Shown: positions 28,541 to 37,009 of the stretch, in pieces
How the letters are laid out: the number at the start of each line of letters is the position of its first letter
Position numbering within the stretch: position 1 is the stretch's first letter
Assembly (NCBI GenBank): GCA_029260515.1
Contig: JAJDDC010000070.1
Span: forward strand, 310,001 to 374,000
DNA from: Phycisphaerales bacterium
GTDB taxonomy: Bacteria > Planctomycetota > Phycisphaerae > Phycisphaerales > UBA1924
Reading direction: 5' to 3'
Length of the DNA: 64,000 nt
Notes under the pieces: generated by a model
Databases searched by the model: none
What the model was told of the DNA's origin: nothing
Seen by the model: only the letters and a program-made list of their open reading frames with translations
Program-made: the position numbers and the translations under genes

Positions 28541-28601
28541 GCGTACATTCATGCGCGGGGCGGGGTTGTTCGCGCTCCGCCACCCTTCTAGGAGATACGA
28601 G

Positions 28602-29405
28602 ATGCACGCCCGAACCATCGTGACCGCCACCACGCTCTGCCTGACACCCATCGCCCTCGCCGCCGAGCGTGACGTCCAGTTCCGGTCCGCCAACTTCGAG
28701 ACCGCGGTGCTCGAGCTGCACAACTGCGGCGGCGAGGACATCGACCTGTCCAACTGGCGGTTCTGCTCGCACGACGACAACCAGGTCCGCCAGTACACGG
28801 GCTCCGACGGGCTCGACGGGGTCACCATCGAGGCGGGGACGTCCGTGTTCATCCACTTTAATAACGACGCGCCCGCGGGCCCGGACAATATCGACGTCTC
28901 GACGCTCGGCGGGCTGATCGCGGCGCCATTGGACGCCGACGGGGCATACGCCATCGCCCTCTTCTTCCCCGACGCGGACGGCGACATCTCGTTCGCCGAT
29001 TTCGGACGCACCGACATCATGGGCGATCACATCCAGTGGTCCACGGGCGGGCTGAGCAACGCGATTGCCGACGAACGCTCGCAGCAGGCGGTCAACGCCG
29101 GGCTCTGGACACTCGCCAGCGCGTGGATCTCGACCACGCTCGACACGGTCTCGATCGAGCTGACCGACACCACCTGCGGCCTGCTGCACGGTCCCGCGAA
29201 CTACCAGGTCAACGAGCCGGGCGGGCCCTGCAACGGCGCGGACCTGGCCGAGCCGTTCGGCACGCTCGATTTCTCCGACGTGATCGCGTTTCTGACCGCC
29301 TTCGGCACGATGGACGCGGCGGCCGACCTGGCCGACCCGATCGGGACGTTCGACTTCTCCGACGTGATCGCGTTCCTGACGGCGTTCGGCGGCGGCTGCC
29401 CCTGA
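28602..29405 (+). CDS. Secreted lamin-tail-like protein with GC-type dockerin
   Basis: This 267-aa protein starts at 28602 behind GGAGAT and has a signal peptide ending near IALAAE. The N-terminal domain (VLELHNCGGEDIDLSNW, IEAGTSVFIHFNN) follows the lamin-tail/LTD pattern of a beta-sandwich often appended to secreted bacterial nucleases and surface proteins. Here it stands alone before the anchor. The tail has I in both halves, with DFSDVIAFLTAFG identical in both but differing at four synonymous positions. Likely a small surface-displayed binding module. Confidence 0.83.
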   Translation: MHARTIVTATTLCLTPIALAAERDVQFRSANFETAVLELHNCGGEDIDLSNWRFCSHDDNQVRQYTGSDGLDGVTIEAGTSVFIHFNNDAPAGPDNIDVSTLGGLIAAPLDADGAYAIALFFPDADGDISFADFGRTDIMGDHIQWSTGGLSNAIADERSQQAVNAGLWTLASAWISTTLDTVSIELTDTTCGLLHGPANYQVNEPGGPCNGADLAEPFGTLDFSDVIAFLTAFGTMDAAADLADPIGTFDFSDVIAFLTAFGGGCP

Positions 29406-29494
29406 GACGGGCCGGCCCTCGGATCGCGCTGTGAAGGCGCTCGATGCGCCGGTATATTGATCCCGCCTCGTGGATTCAACGAGAGGGGATCGCG

Positions 29495-31180
29495 ATGAGA
29501 ACCGGACGAACGATGCACACACTGGGCGCGATCGGGCTGACCGGCGCGATCGGCGCGCTGTCCATGGCGGACTTCACCAGCGCCTCGTTCCGTGCCGCGG
29601 GCTTCCAGGCCGCGGACGGCGAGGTCCGGGGCGTCGCGCTCAGCGCGTCGCAGAAGACCGTCGTCACCCAGGCGATCAACCTGCTCGACAACAACAACTC
29701 CTCGACGACGCAGGCGTGCGTGGACTGCCTGCGCACGCTGCTTGCCAACGACCGGATCTGTCTGGAGGCGGGCACAACGACCGCGGGCGCGACGACGCTG
29801 GCCGACGAGAAGGCCGGGTGCAACCCGCGGACCGAGGGGATCCACATCTCGCCCGGGATGTTCCATCAGCGGACCGAGGTCATCGCGTGCGTTCTGGCGC
29901 ACGAGTGGTTTCATATCAACCAGTCCGCGGCTGACTACCAGGGGAACTTCGAGGCGCCCGCGTACCAGCACGAGATCGACTGCCTTGTCGCGCTGGGCCT
30001 GACCGGGAGCAACCGGCACATGCAGATGGTGAACTGCCTGGCCGCCCTCAACCAGCCGCCCCAGTCCCCTCCCTTCGACGCGGGGCGCACGAGCGAGGGC
30101 GGCAAGATCGCCTTCGACGACTCCGGCTGGAGCTACTCGATGGGCTCCGACTTCCCGGGTTTTTACATCAGCGCTCCCGACAACGTGATGATGTATGGCC
30201 ATCTCGTCGACACCCCCGTCCCCTACGACTTCGAGGTCTACACCGCCGACGACAAGAAGTTTGTGACGATCAGCGGGTACGACCCCGTCGCAAGCTCCGG
30301 CGTCATTGTCTCGTACGAGGTCGTCGCCGACGGCCAGAGCTTCTTCCTGCACCACGCCCAGACGCTGACTGATTCAGAGCCATTCTCGCTGACCCGCAGC
30401 ACGGACGGCTCGCGCCTCTTCGCACTCGACACGCGCTGGGACCGGGTCGTGACCTTCACACGCGACGCCGACGGCGCCTACACCGTCCCGGGCGCGGACT
30501 ACGCGGGCTTCGATGACTACCCCGCCCTTGGGGGTGCGCTGGGCATCAGCGCCAACACGGCCGATGCCCGCCGCGGCATGGCGGGCGACAGCCTCATCAT
30601 CGATTACCACGACACGCGGGCCCAGTCCGCGGTCGTCGTTGACCGCCCCCGGGCCGTCCTGTTCGACGACAACGGCGACGGCGCCGCCGACCGCCAGGAG
30701 ACGCTCGACACCGACGGCACGCCGATCGACTGGTACGACTTCATCGCGGTCGTCCCCGGGTTCGTGGACGAGCCCGTGTTCGGGGATACGGGCGTCACCG
30801 TCTTCGCGGGCGCGGGCGCCGCGATCGAGATCCAGGCGGTCGATTCCGGCGGCGCGTTCATCGAGACACTCGGCGCCGGGACGATGCCGACCGACGACAA
30901 CGAGGCGCCATTCGCGCTCTCGCGTGCGCTCAACCCGTGCGAGTACATCCAGGCGGTGGACACCGACAACATCGCGGCCGTCCCGCCCCGCCCGTGGTAT
31001 ATCCCGAACCCTGTGGACTACGCCGAGCCGTTCGGCGCGCTCGACTTCTCGGATGTGTTCGCGTTCCTGGTCGCCTTCGGGGCACAAGAGGCGCCCGCGG
31101 ACCTGGCCGACCCCGAGGGCGTGTTCGATTTCTCCGACGTCTTCGCGTTTCTGGTCGCGTTCGGCGCGGGGTGCGGGTAG
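29495..31180 (+). CDS. Secreted protein with HEXXH motif and GC-type dockerin
   Basis: This 561-aa protein starts at 29495 behind GAGAGGGG, with a signal-like hydrophobic N-terminus. A zincin-type motif LAHEWFHIN (H136, E137, H140) is followed by an acidic/His stretch (QHEIDC, about 22 residues on) that could supply a third ligand. The flanking Cys-rich segment (CVDCLRTLL) and the C-terminal 350 residues, which look propeller-like, are not recognised. The anchor has F in both halves. It is the only tail lacking the opening Cys, although the closing GC is present, ending GCG. An extracellular metalloprotease is plausible from the motif alone. Confidence 0.8.
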   Translation: MRTGRTMHTLGAIGLTGAIGALSMADFTSASFRAAGFQAADGEVRGVALSASQKTVVTQAINLLDNNNSSTTQACVDCLRTLLANDRICLEAGTTTAGATTLADEKAGCNPRTEGIHISPGMFHQRTEVIACVLAHEWFHINQSAADYQGNFEAPAYQHEIDCLVALGLTGSNRHMQMVNCLAALNQPPQSPPFDAGRTSEGGKIAFDDSGWSYSMGSDFPGFYISAPDNVMMYGHLVDTPVPYDFEVYTADDKKFVTISGYDPVASSGVIVSYEVVADGQSFFLHHAQTLTDSEPFSLTRSTDGSRLFALDTRWDRVVTFTRDADGAYTVPGADYAGFDDYPALGGALGISANTADARRGMAGDSLIIDYHDTRAQSAVVVDRPRAVLFDDNGDGAADRQETLDTDGTPIDWYDFIAVVPGFVDEPVFGDTGVTVFAGAGAAIEIQAVDSGGAFIETLGAGTMPTDDNEAPFALSRALNPCEYIQAVDTDNIAAVPPRPWYIPNPVDYAEPFGALDFSDVFAFLVAFGAQEAPADLADPEGVFDFSDVFAFLVAFGAGCG

Positions 31181-31295
31181 GCGCCCGCCGCGGGGCGCCC
31201 GGCCCGAACCGACTGTTGCGCTTTGAATCACCGCCGCGACGCTTTAGTCTGTCGTCGGACGCCCCCGACCCGCCGGCGTCGCGAGGAGAGACCCG

Positions 31296-33812
31296 ATGAC
31301 CCCGACCCGGATGATGATCGCGCTGTGCCTGGCATCCGCCATCCCCGCCCACGCCCCGGGCCAGAACCCGGACGCCGACCCCGTGCACGAGCGGGTGTAC
31401 CTGCCCGCGTCCGAGGCGCCGCTCGCGTTCCCGAGGACGGAGCGCCCGCTGGGCCCGGTGTACGCCCGGGGCTCGGGCGCCGAGTTCTTCTTCACGGGCC
31501 AGCTCCCGGAGGGCGACGCGCCCTCGGGCGTGGTCTACACCCACGACGGGGCGACGATCATCATCGCCCACCGCGAGAGCCGCAACCTGATCCTGTGGGA
31601 CGCGGCGACGCTCGCGTTCGCGGGCGAGGCGCCCGTGTCGGGCGCGGCCCAGGCCGTGGACGTCACGCCCGACGGCGCCACCGCCGTCGTCGCGTGCGTG
31701 GACACCGACTCGGTCTCGATCGTTGACATGGGCACGCTGAGCGAGACCGACATCGTGCCCGTTGGCCAGAGCCCTGGCGTTGTGAAGATCAGCCCCGCGG
31801 GCGACGTCGCGGCGGTGGGCAACGCCTTCGACTCGACCGTCTCCGTCATCGATATCGCGACCGGGACCGTCCTCCGCACCATCGCCGGCGTCGGATTCTC
31901 GCAGACGCTCTCGTTCTCCCCCGAGGCGCCCGCGACCTCGCTGTCATACTCGGAGTTCTTTTTTATCGACGACGACCGCGTGCTCAACGCGGACCGCTTC
32001 GGGGGCGAGGCCCAGTTCATCGACGTCCGCACGGGCGCGGTCAACCGCGTCCCGATCGCGTCAAACGCCAACGACCTGACGATCTCGGGCGACGGGACGA
32101 CCGGCGTGATCGCGCACGGCTCGAGCACACGGCTGATCACACTGCTCGACCTCGCCGGCGAATCGATCGGCTCGGTGGTGCTGACGTCGTTTGATATCTT
32201 CGGCGACATCGCGGTCAACACCGACGCGACCAAGGCGGCGGTCGTTGTCCTCAACGCGACGCGCGTGGTGGACCTCGGCTCCGGCGCCGCGGGCCCGGAG
32301 CTGCCGACCTCGGGCCTCAACGACCTGCTGACCACGTCCGACGGGAACCGCGTGCTGGGCGTCGGGTACTCGGGCGCGCTGATCGACATGTCCACCGGGT
32401 TCCTCGTCGGGCTTCCCAACCAGATCGTCTCGTGCCAGATCGGCGCGGTCTCGCCCGTCACGTCGCAGGGTACGCTCTGCTCGACGACCTTCGGCGACGA
32501 CATGGTCGTGATCGACACCGCCCCGCTCGGGGGCACGCTGCTCGCGTTCCAGCGCTCGGGGCCCGAGGCCGAGGGCGACCGGTGCCGCACCGGCGCGATG
32601 AGCCCCGACGGCTCGGTCGCCGTGGGCGTCTCGATCTTCTCCGACACGCTCACGATCATCGACCCGACCTCGCGCGCGGTCACCGGCTTCGCGCCCTTAG
32701 GCATGCGCCCTTCGGGCGTCGCGATCTCGCCCGACGCAACGACGGCGGTCGTCGCCAACCTCGACTCGACCTTCGCGACCGTCGTTGACCTGGCCAGCGC
32801 GACCTCGACCAACGTCCCCATCTCGACCCGCGGCTCGCAGGCCGCCATCAGCCCCGACGGCGCGTACGCCTACGTCCCCGTCGTCGCCAGCGGCGACGGC
32901 GTCTGGCGCATCAACCTCGGGACGAACACGGTGGACGGGCCCAAACTCGTCACCGGCAACATGGGCGGCGTGGGCTACAGCTACTCGCAGTCGAGCGGGA
33001 TGGCGCTGAGCCCCGACGGCTCGGTCCTCGCCGTCGCCGGCTCGTTCGACGACGTCGTCACGTTTATCGACACCGCGGGCTGGAGTGTCATCAACTCCGT
33101 CGCGACGGGCGACTTCCCGACCTGGCTGGCCTTCAGCGCCGACTCGCAGACGTGCTACGCGGCGGTTAAGAACGTCGATCAGGTCGCCGTCATCGACCTC
33201 TCGGGTGCGCTGCCCGCGCTCGCCGACACCATCGGCGTCGGCGTCCAGCCCTGGCACATGGCCGACCTGGGAGACGGGCGCCTGCTCGTCAACAACTGGA
33301 ACTCCAACACCATCGGCGTGATCGACCTGGGCCTGGGCGCCCAGACCGCGACCATCGCGCTGGGCGAGTACTGCACGGGTTTGTTTGCCGACCCGGACGC
33401 TGGCGTCGCGTACGCCGCGACGGGGACGTCAACGACGACGATCGGCGGCGACGTCGGCTGGGCGCACAGCGAGGACGGGCGCGTGCACGTCATCGACCTC
33501 GCTTCGCTCGTGATCACGGACACGATCGAGCTGGGCGTCGCGCCCTCGATGATGAGCTTCGACAGCGCCGGGAACCGCGCCGTCCTGCCCGCCCCCCAGG
33601 GCGACGGCGCCGTCGTGATCGACGTCTCGGGCGCGTGCAACGTCGCGGACCTCGACGAGCCTTTCGGCGAACTGGACTTCTCCGACGTGCTCGCGTTCCT
33701 GGTCGCGTTCGGGTCGATGGCGCCAGAGGCGGATCTGGCCGAGCCCATCGGCGTCTTCGACTTCTCCGACGTTCTCGCGTTCCTGTCCGCGTTCGGCGCC
33801 GGGTGCCCCTGA
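31296..33812 (+). CDS. Secreted YVTN-type beta-propeller protein with GC-type dockerin
   Basis: This 838-aa protein starts at 31296 behind GAGGAGAG, with a signal peptide ending near APGQN. Blades of about 40 residues follow the YncE/YVTN pattern: xVxxSPDGxxAxVxN followed by xxVxVIDxATGxVxxTI (for example VKISPAGDVAAVGN, SVIDIATGTVLRTI, VAISPDATTAVVAN, TFIDTAGWSVINSV). There are probably two or more propellers in tandem. The tail has L in both halves; the first half begins DLDEPFGEL. In other organisms YVTN proteins are surface-layer or adhesion components. No catalytic motif was seen. Confidence 0.88.
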   Translation: MTPTRMMIALCLASAIPAHAPGQNPDADPVHERVYLPASEAPLAFPRTERPLGPVYARGSGAEFFFTGQLPEGDAPSGVVYTHDGATIIIAHRESRNLILWDAATLAFAGEAPVSGAAQAVDVTPDGATAVVACVDTDSVSIVDMGTLSETDIVPVGQSPGVVKISPAGDVAAVGNAFDSTVSVIDIATGTVLRTIAGVGFSQTLSFSPEAPATSLSYSEFFFIDDDRVLNADRFGGEAQFIDVRTGAVNRVPIASNANDLTISGDGTTGVIAHGSSTRLITLLDLAGESIGSVVLTSFDIFGDIAVNTDATKAAVVVLNATRVVDLGSGAAGPELPTSGLNDLLTTSDGNRVLGVGYSGALIDMSTGFLVGLPNQIVSCQIGAVSPVTSQGTLCSTTFGDDMVVIDTAPLGGTLLAFQRSGPEAEGDRCRTGAMSPDGSVAVGVSIFSDTLTIIDPTSRAVTGFAPLGMRPSGVAISPDATTAVVANLDSTFATVVDLASATSTNVPISTRGSQAAISPDGAYAYVPVVASGDGVWRINLGTNTVDGPKLVTGNMGGVGYSYSQSSGMALSPDGSVLAVAGSFDDVVTFIDTAGWSVINSVATGDFPTWLAFSADSQTCYAAVKNVDQVAVIDLSGALPALADTIGVGVQPWHMADLGDGRLLVNNWNSNTIGVIDLGLGAQTATIALGEYCTGLFADPDAGVAYAATGTSTTTIGGDVGWAHSEDGRVHVIDLASLVITDTIELGVAPSMMSFDSAGNRAVLPAPQGDGAVVIDVSGACNVADLDEPFGELDFSDVLAFLVAFGSMAPEADLAEPIGVFDFSDVLAFLSAFGAGCP

Positions 33813-34043
33813 CCCGCGGACGGGTCGGGACGTGTCTTCGACGGGGCCCGGGTGCAGTGCTCGGGCTGGCAAGTCGCCAACCCCCCAGCCCCCCACCGTC
33901 TTGGTCGCGGCATGAATCCGCCCGCCGCTCCCGGGCGTATCGGACCAAAACCCGGGGGATCTTCCCCGGATTGACCTCGGATTCTCCGGGGCGTGCGGTA
34001 TGCTTCCTCGTCCGGCGATCGGGCCGGCTTCTGGGAGGATTTC

Positions 34044-34880
34044 ATGGCCAGGACCCGCCTGACCGGGGCGATCGTCGCCTTCTCGCTCGCCGGCGCCGCC
34101 GCCTCGGCGGACACCACCACCCTCGTCGTGGACTCCTCGCAGTCCTCGATGAACCTCGACCTCACCATCACCATCGCCCTGCTCGGCTCGGACTCGGACT
34201 CGGGCTCCACCCCGATCTCGGGGACCGTGGACATCGAGCTGGACGACTACGGCGTGCCCACCGCCATCACGATCCACGACTTCGACCTCACGCTCGACAA
34301 CGACCTTTCCTTCGATTTCGAGTGGTTCCTGTCGGACCTGAACGTCTCGGGGACGGACCTGGGCGCGGCCTACGAGACCCCGGGCACGCCCTCGGGCCCA
34401 GTCCCGGTCGTCGCCGACGCGTTCTCGTTCGCCTCCGTGCTCACCGCCTTGTCGGGCACGATGACCGCGACGGGCGACGTTTTCGGCGCCGGCGCGGTCA
34501 ACGAGATGATCGTCCTCGACGACCAGGAAGCCTTCGACGCGCCCGTCTCGGGTGTGGTGACATCCGACGGCACGACCGTGACGATCAACGGCGGGATGAT
34601 CACGTTCGCCGGCTCGACCGAGATCATCCCGGGCCTCGCGACGCTCGACGTGGTGGGGACGGTCAGCTTCGTCGCCTCCGGGCCCGCGCCCCAGCCCTCG
34701 GGCTGCAACGCGGCCGACCTGGCCGAGCCGTTCGATCAGCTTGATTTCTCCGACGTGGTCGCGTTCCTGACCGCGTTCGGGACGATGGGCCCGGACGCGG
34801 ATATCGCCGCGCCGATCGGGCAGTGGGATTTCTCTGATGTGGTCGCGTTCCTCCAGGCCTTCGGGGTCGGGTGCCCGTAG
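34044..34880 (+). CDS. Small secreted protein with GC-type dockerin
   Basis: This 278-aa protein starts at 34044 behind GGGAGGATT and has a signal peptide ending near AAASAD. The body of about 200 residues is acidic (calculated by eye as strongly Asp/Thr/Ser-rich) and all-beta, with hydrophobic alternation such as TTLVVDSSQSSMNLDLTITI. It resembles the choice-of-anchor or PEP-CTERM-associated secreted domains of planctomycetes but matches no family I can name. The tail is subtype 1: V in both halves, QW before the second half. It lies 30 bases upstream of the cytochrome gene, so the two are probably co-transcribed. Confidence 0.78.
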   Translation: MARTRLTGAIVAFSLAGAAASADTTTLVVDSSQSSMNLDLTITIALLGSDSDSGSTPISGTVDIELDDYGVPTAITIHDFDLTLDNDLSFDFEWFLSDLNVSGTDLGAAYETPGTPSGPVPVVADAFSFASVLTALSGTMTATGDVFGAGAVNEMIVLDDQEAFDAPVSGVVTSDGTTVTINGGMITFAGSTEIIPGLATLDVVGTVSFVASGPAPQPSGCNAADLAEPFDQLDFSDVVAFLTAFGTMGPDADIAAPIGQWDFSDVVAFLQAFGVGCP

Positions 34881-34910
34881 TCCTGGCGATGTTGTTCTCG
34901 GGAGGCGCCG

Positions 34911-36773
34911 ATGCGCGTGCAATCTGGATTCGTTCGTAAATCGGCGCTGACGGTCGCGTGCGGCGTCGGCGTGGTGTGGGTCGGCCTTGCCGGGTACGCG
35001 ATCGCGCAGCCGCGCGGCGCGGGCCCGCTCCCGCTCCCGACAACACTGACTGATTTCTTCCAGCCCGGCTCCCAGCCGGGCGATCTCGTCGCGCCGATGG
35101 CCAGCGCGCAGAGCTGCGGCGGCTGTCACGGGTTCTACGACGAGGCCGTCGAGCCCTACACCTCGTGGACCGCCTCCATGATGGGCCAGGCCGCCCGCGA
35201 CCCGATCTTCTACGCGTGCCTCGCCATCGCAAACCAGGACGCCGACTTCGCCGGCGAGTTGTGCCTGAGGTGCCACGCCCCACAGGGCTGGATCGAGGGG
35301 CACTCAACCCCGCCCGACGGCTCGGCCCTGACGGGGCTGGACTTCGAGGGCGTCGGGTGCAACTTCTGCCACCGCATGGTGGACCCGTTCGACCCGGACA
35401 ACGTCTCGCCCGCCGAGGACGACGCGGTCCTGGCCGGGACCGCTGACCTGCCCGTCAACCCGCACTCTGGCCAGTACGTGCTCGACTTCGAGGACCGCCG
35501 ACGCGGGCCGTTCGTCACACCGAGCGCGCCGCACGAGTGGCTCCAGTCGCCCTTCCACCGCTCCGCGTCGATGTGCGCCACGTGCCACGACGTCTCGAAC
35601 CCCGCACTCACGCGGCAGCCCGACGACAGCTACGACTTCAACGACCTGGACACCCCCCACCCGACGCACGACAAGTACGACGAGTTCCCCCTCGAGCGCA
35701 CCTACTCCGAGTGGTCCATGAGCGACTTCGCCCAGGGGCCCATCGACATGGGCGGGCGATTCGGCGGCGCCAACCCCCTCGTCTCCACCTGCCAGGACTG
35801 CCACATGCCCGACGTCAACGGCGCGGGTTGCTTCTTCACCGACCCCTGGCCCGACCTTCCCCGCCACTTCTTCAACGGCGCCAACACGTGGGTCCTCAAG
35901 GCCATCCGCAACCTGTACGACGACTCCGAGTCGCTGCTGACCGAGGACTCGGTCAACGACTCGATCGCCCGGGCCATCGGGATGCTCCAGGCCGCCTCCG
36001 ACCTCGAGCTGACGCACGACGGCGTTGACCTCACCGCCCGCGTCATCAACCAGTCAGGGCACAAGCTGCCTACCGGCTACCCAGAGGGGCGCCGGATGTG
36101 GATCAACGTGCGCTACTACGACGCCACGGACCAGCTCGTCTTCGAGCACGGCGCCTACGACGCGGGCGCGGCCGACCTCGACGACGGCTCGACCAAGGTC
36201 TACGAGGGCAAGCTCGGGCTCGACGCGCACGCCGCGAGCCTCTCGGGCCTGCCCCAGGGCGAGAGCTTCCACTTCGTGCTCAACAACACCTGGCTCAAGG
36301 ACAACCGCATCCCGCCCCGCGGCTTCACCAACGCCGGTTTCGAGAGCGTCCAGGCCGCCCCGGTCGCCTACGCGTACGCCGACGGGCAGTACTGGGACGA
36401 CACCGAGTTCTCGATCCCGCTGACCGCGGCGTACGCCGAGGTCCGTGTGTTCCACCAGCTCGTCTCCAAGGAGTACATCGAGTTCCTCCGCGACGAGAAC
36501 ACCACCAACACCGACGGGCAGACCGCCTATGACCAGTGGGCGCTGCTGGGCAAGAGCCCGCCCGTCGAGATGGACTTCGGCACGATCTCGTTCGGGTGCA
36601 ACGATGCCGACCTGGCCGCCCCGCTGGGCCAGCTCGACTTCTCCGACGTCGTCGCGTTCCTCGTCGCGTTCAGCGCCATGGAGCCGGCGGCCGACATCGC
36701 GTTGCCCATGGGCCAGTGGGACTTCTCCGACGTCGTCGCGTTCCTGACGGCGTTCGGGACCGGGTGCCCGTAG
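34911..36773 (+). CDS. Exported pentaheme cytochrome c with GC-type dockerin
   Basis: This 620-aa protein has a signal/anchor helix near residues 12-32. Five CXXCH heme-binding motifs begin at residues 69 (CGGCH), 118 (CLRCH), 150 (CNFCH), 222 (CATCH) and 294 (CQDCH). They resemble the cytochrome c554/multiheme group. Several unpaired His residues between them (EGHST, APHEW, PFHRS) could be distal ligands. A beta-sandwich of about 200 residues follows (VINQSGHKLPTGYPEGR, a motif common after such heme domains), then a subtype 1 tail (V/V, QW, AFS). It is 30 bases behind the small secreted gene and upstream of a PQQ-type dehydrogenase with the same tail subtype. An extracellular electron carrier is the likely role; its partner is inference. 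Confidence 0.9.
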   Translation: MRVQSGFVRKSALTVACGVGVVWVGLAGYAIAQPRGAGPLPLPTTLTDFFQPGSQPGDLVAPMASAQSCGGCHGFYDEAVEPYTSWTASMMGQAARDPIFYACLAIANQDADFAGELCLRCHAPQGWIEGHSTPPDGSALTGLDFEGVGCNFCHRMVDPFDPDNVSPAEDDAVLAGTADLPVNPHSGQYVLDFEDRRRGPFVTPSAPHEWLQSPFHRSASMCATCHDVSNPALTRQPDDSYDFNDLDTPHPTHDKYDEFPLERTYSEWSMSDFAQGPIDMGGRFGGANPLVSTCQDCHMPDVNGAGCFFTDPWPDLPRHFFNGANTWVLKAIRNLYDDSESLLTEDSVNDSIARAIGMLQAASDLELTHDGVDLTARVINQSGHKLPTGYPEGRRMWINVRYYDATDQLVFEHGAYDAGAADLDDGSTKVYEGKLGLDAHAASLSGLPQGESFHFVLNNTWLKDNRIPPRGFTNAGFESVQAAPVAYAYADGQYWDDTEFSIPLTAAYAEVRVFHQLVSKEYIEFLRDENTTNTDGQTAYDQWALLGKSPPVEMDFGTISFGCNDADLAAPLGQLDFSDVVAFLVAFSAMEPAADIALPMGQWDFSDVVAFLTAFGTGCP

Positions 36774-36872
36774 GGCGCCCCACCGATGAGGATCTGGGGC
36801 GTTTGCCCGGGGTCCAGAGCCCGAGAAGCCCGGATCCGCCGGGCCGTCGCGGACGAATCAGGACTTGGTCGT

Positions 36873-36890
36873 TGCCCCGGCTCCGGGGCA
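36873..36890 (+). terminator. Hairpin after the cytochrome gene
   Basis: TGCCCCGG at 36873-36880 pairs perfectly with CCGGGGCA at 36883-36890 about a 2-base loop, 100 bases downstream of the cytochrome stop. No T tract follows. A tight loop of two is unusual, so the true loop is probably four bases. Confidence 0.35.
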
Positions 36891-37009
36891 GTGTGTAGCT
36901 TCGAACATGTCGAAGGGTCGTCCGCCGGGGGTTTCGTCCGGCGGCGGGGGTAGGCCCGACCAAACACCGTCAGTCCGGGCGCCGATGGCGCCGAGAGGGA
37001 GATCCCGTC

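Noticed and set aside
28602-28910. Lipid-like or nuclease function for the lamin-tail-like protein
   Set aside because: Only the beta-sandwich is present; no nuclease catalytic residues accompany it.
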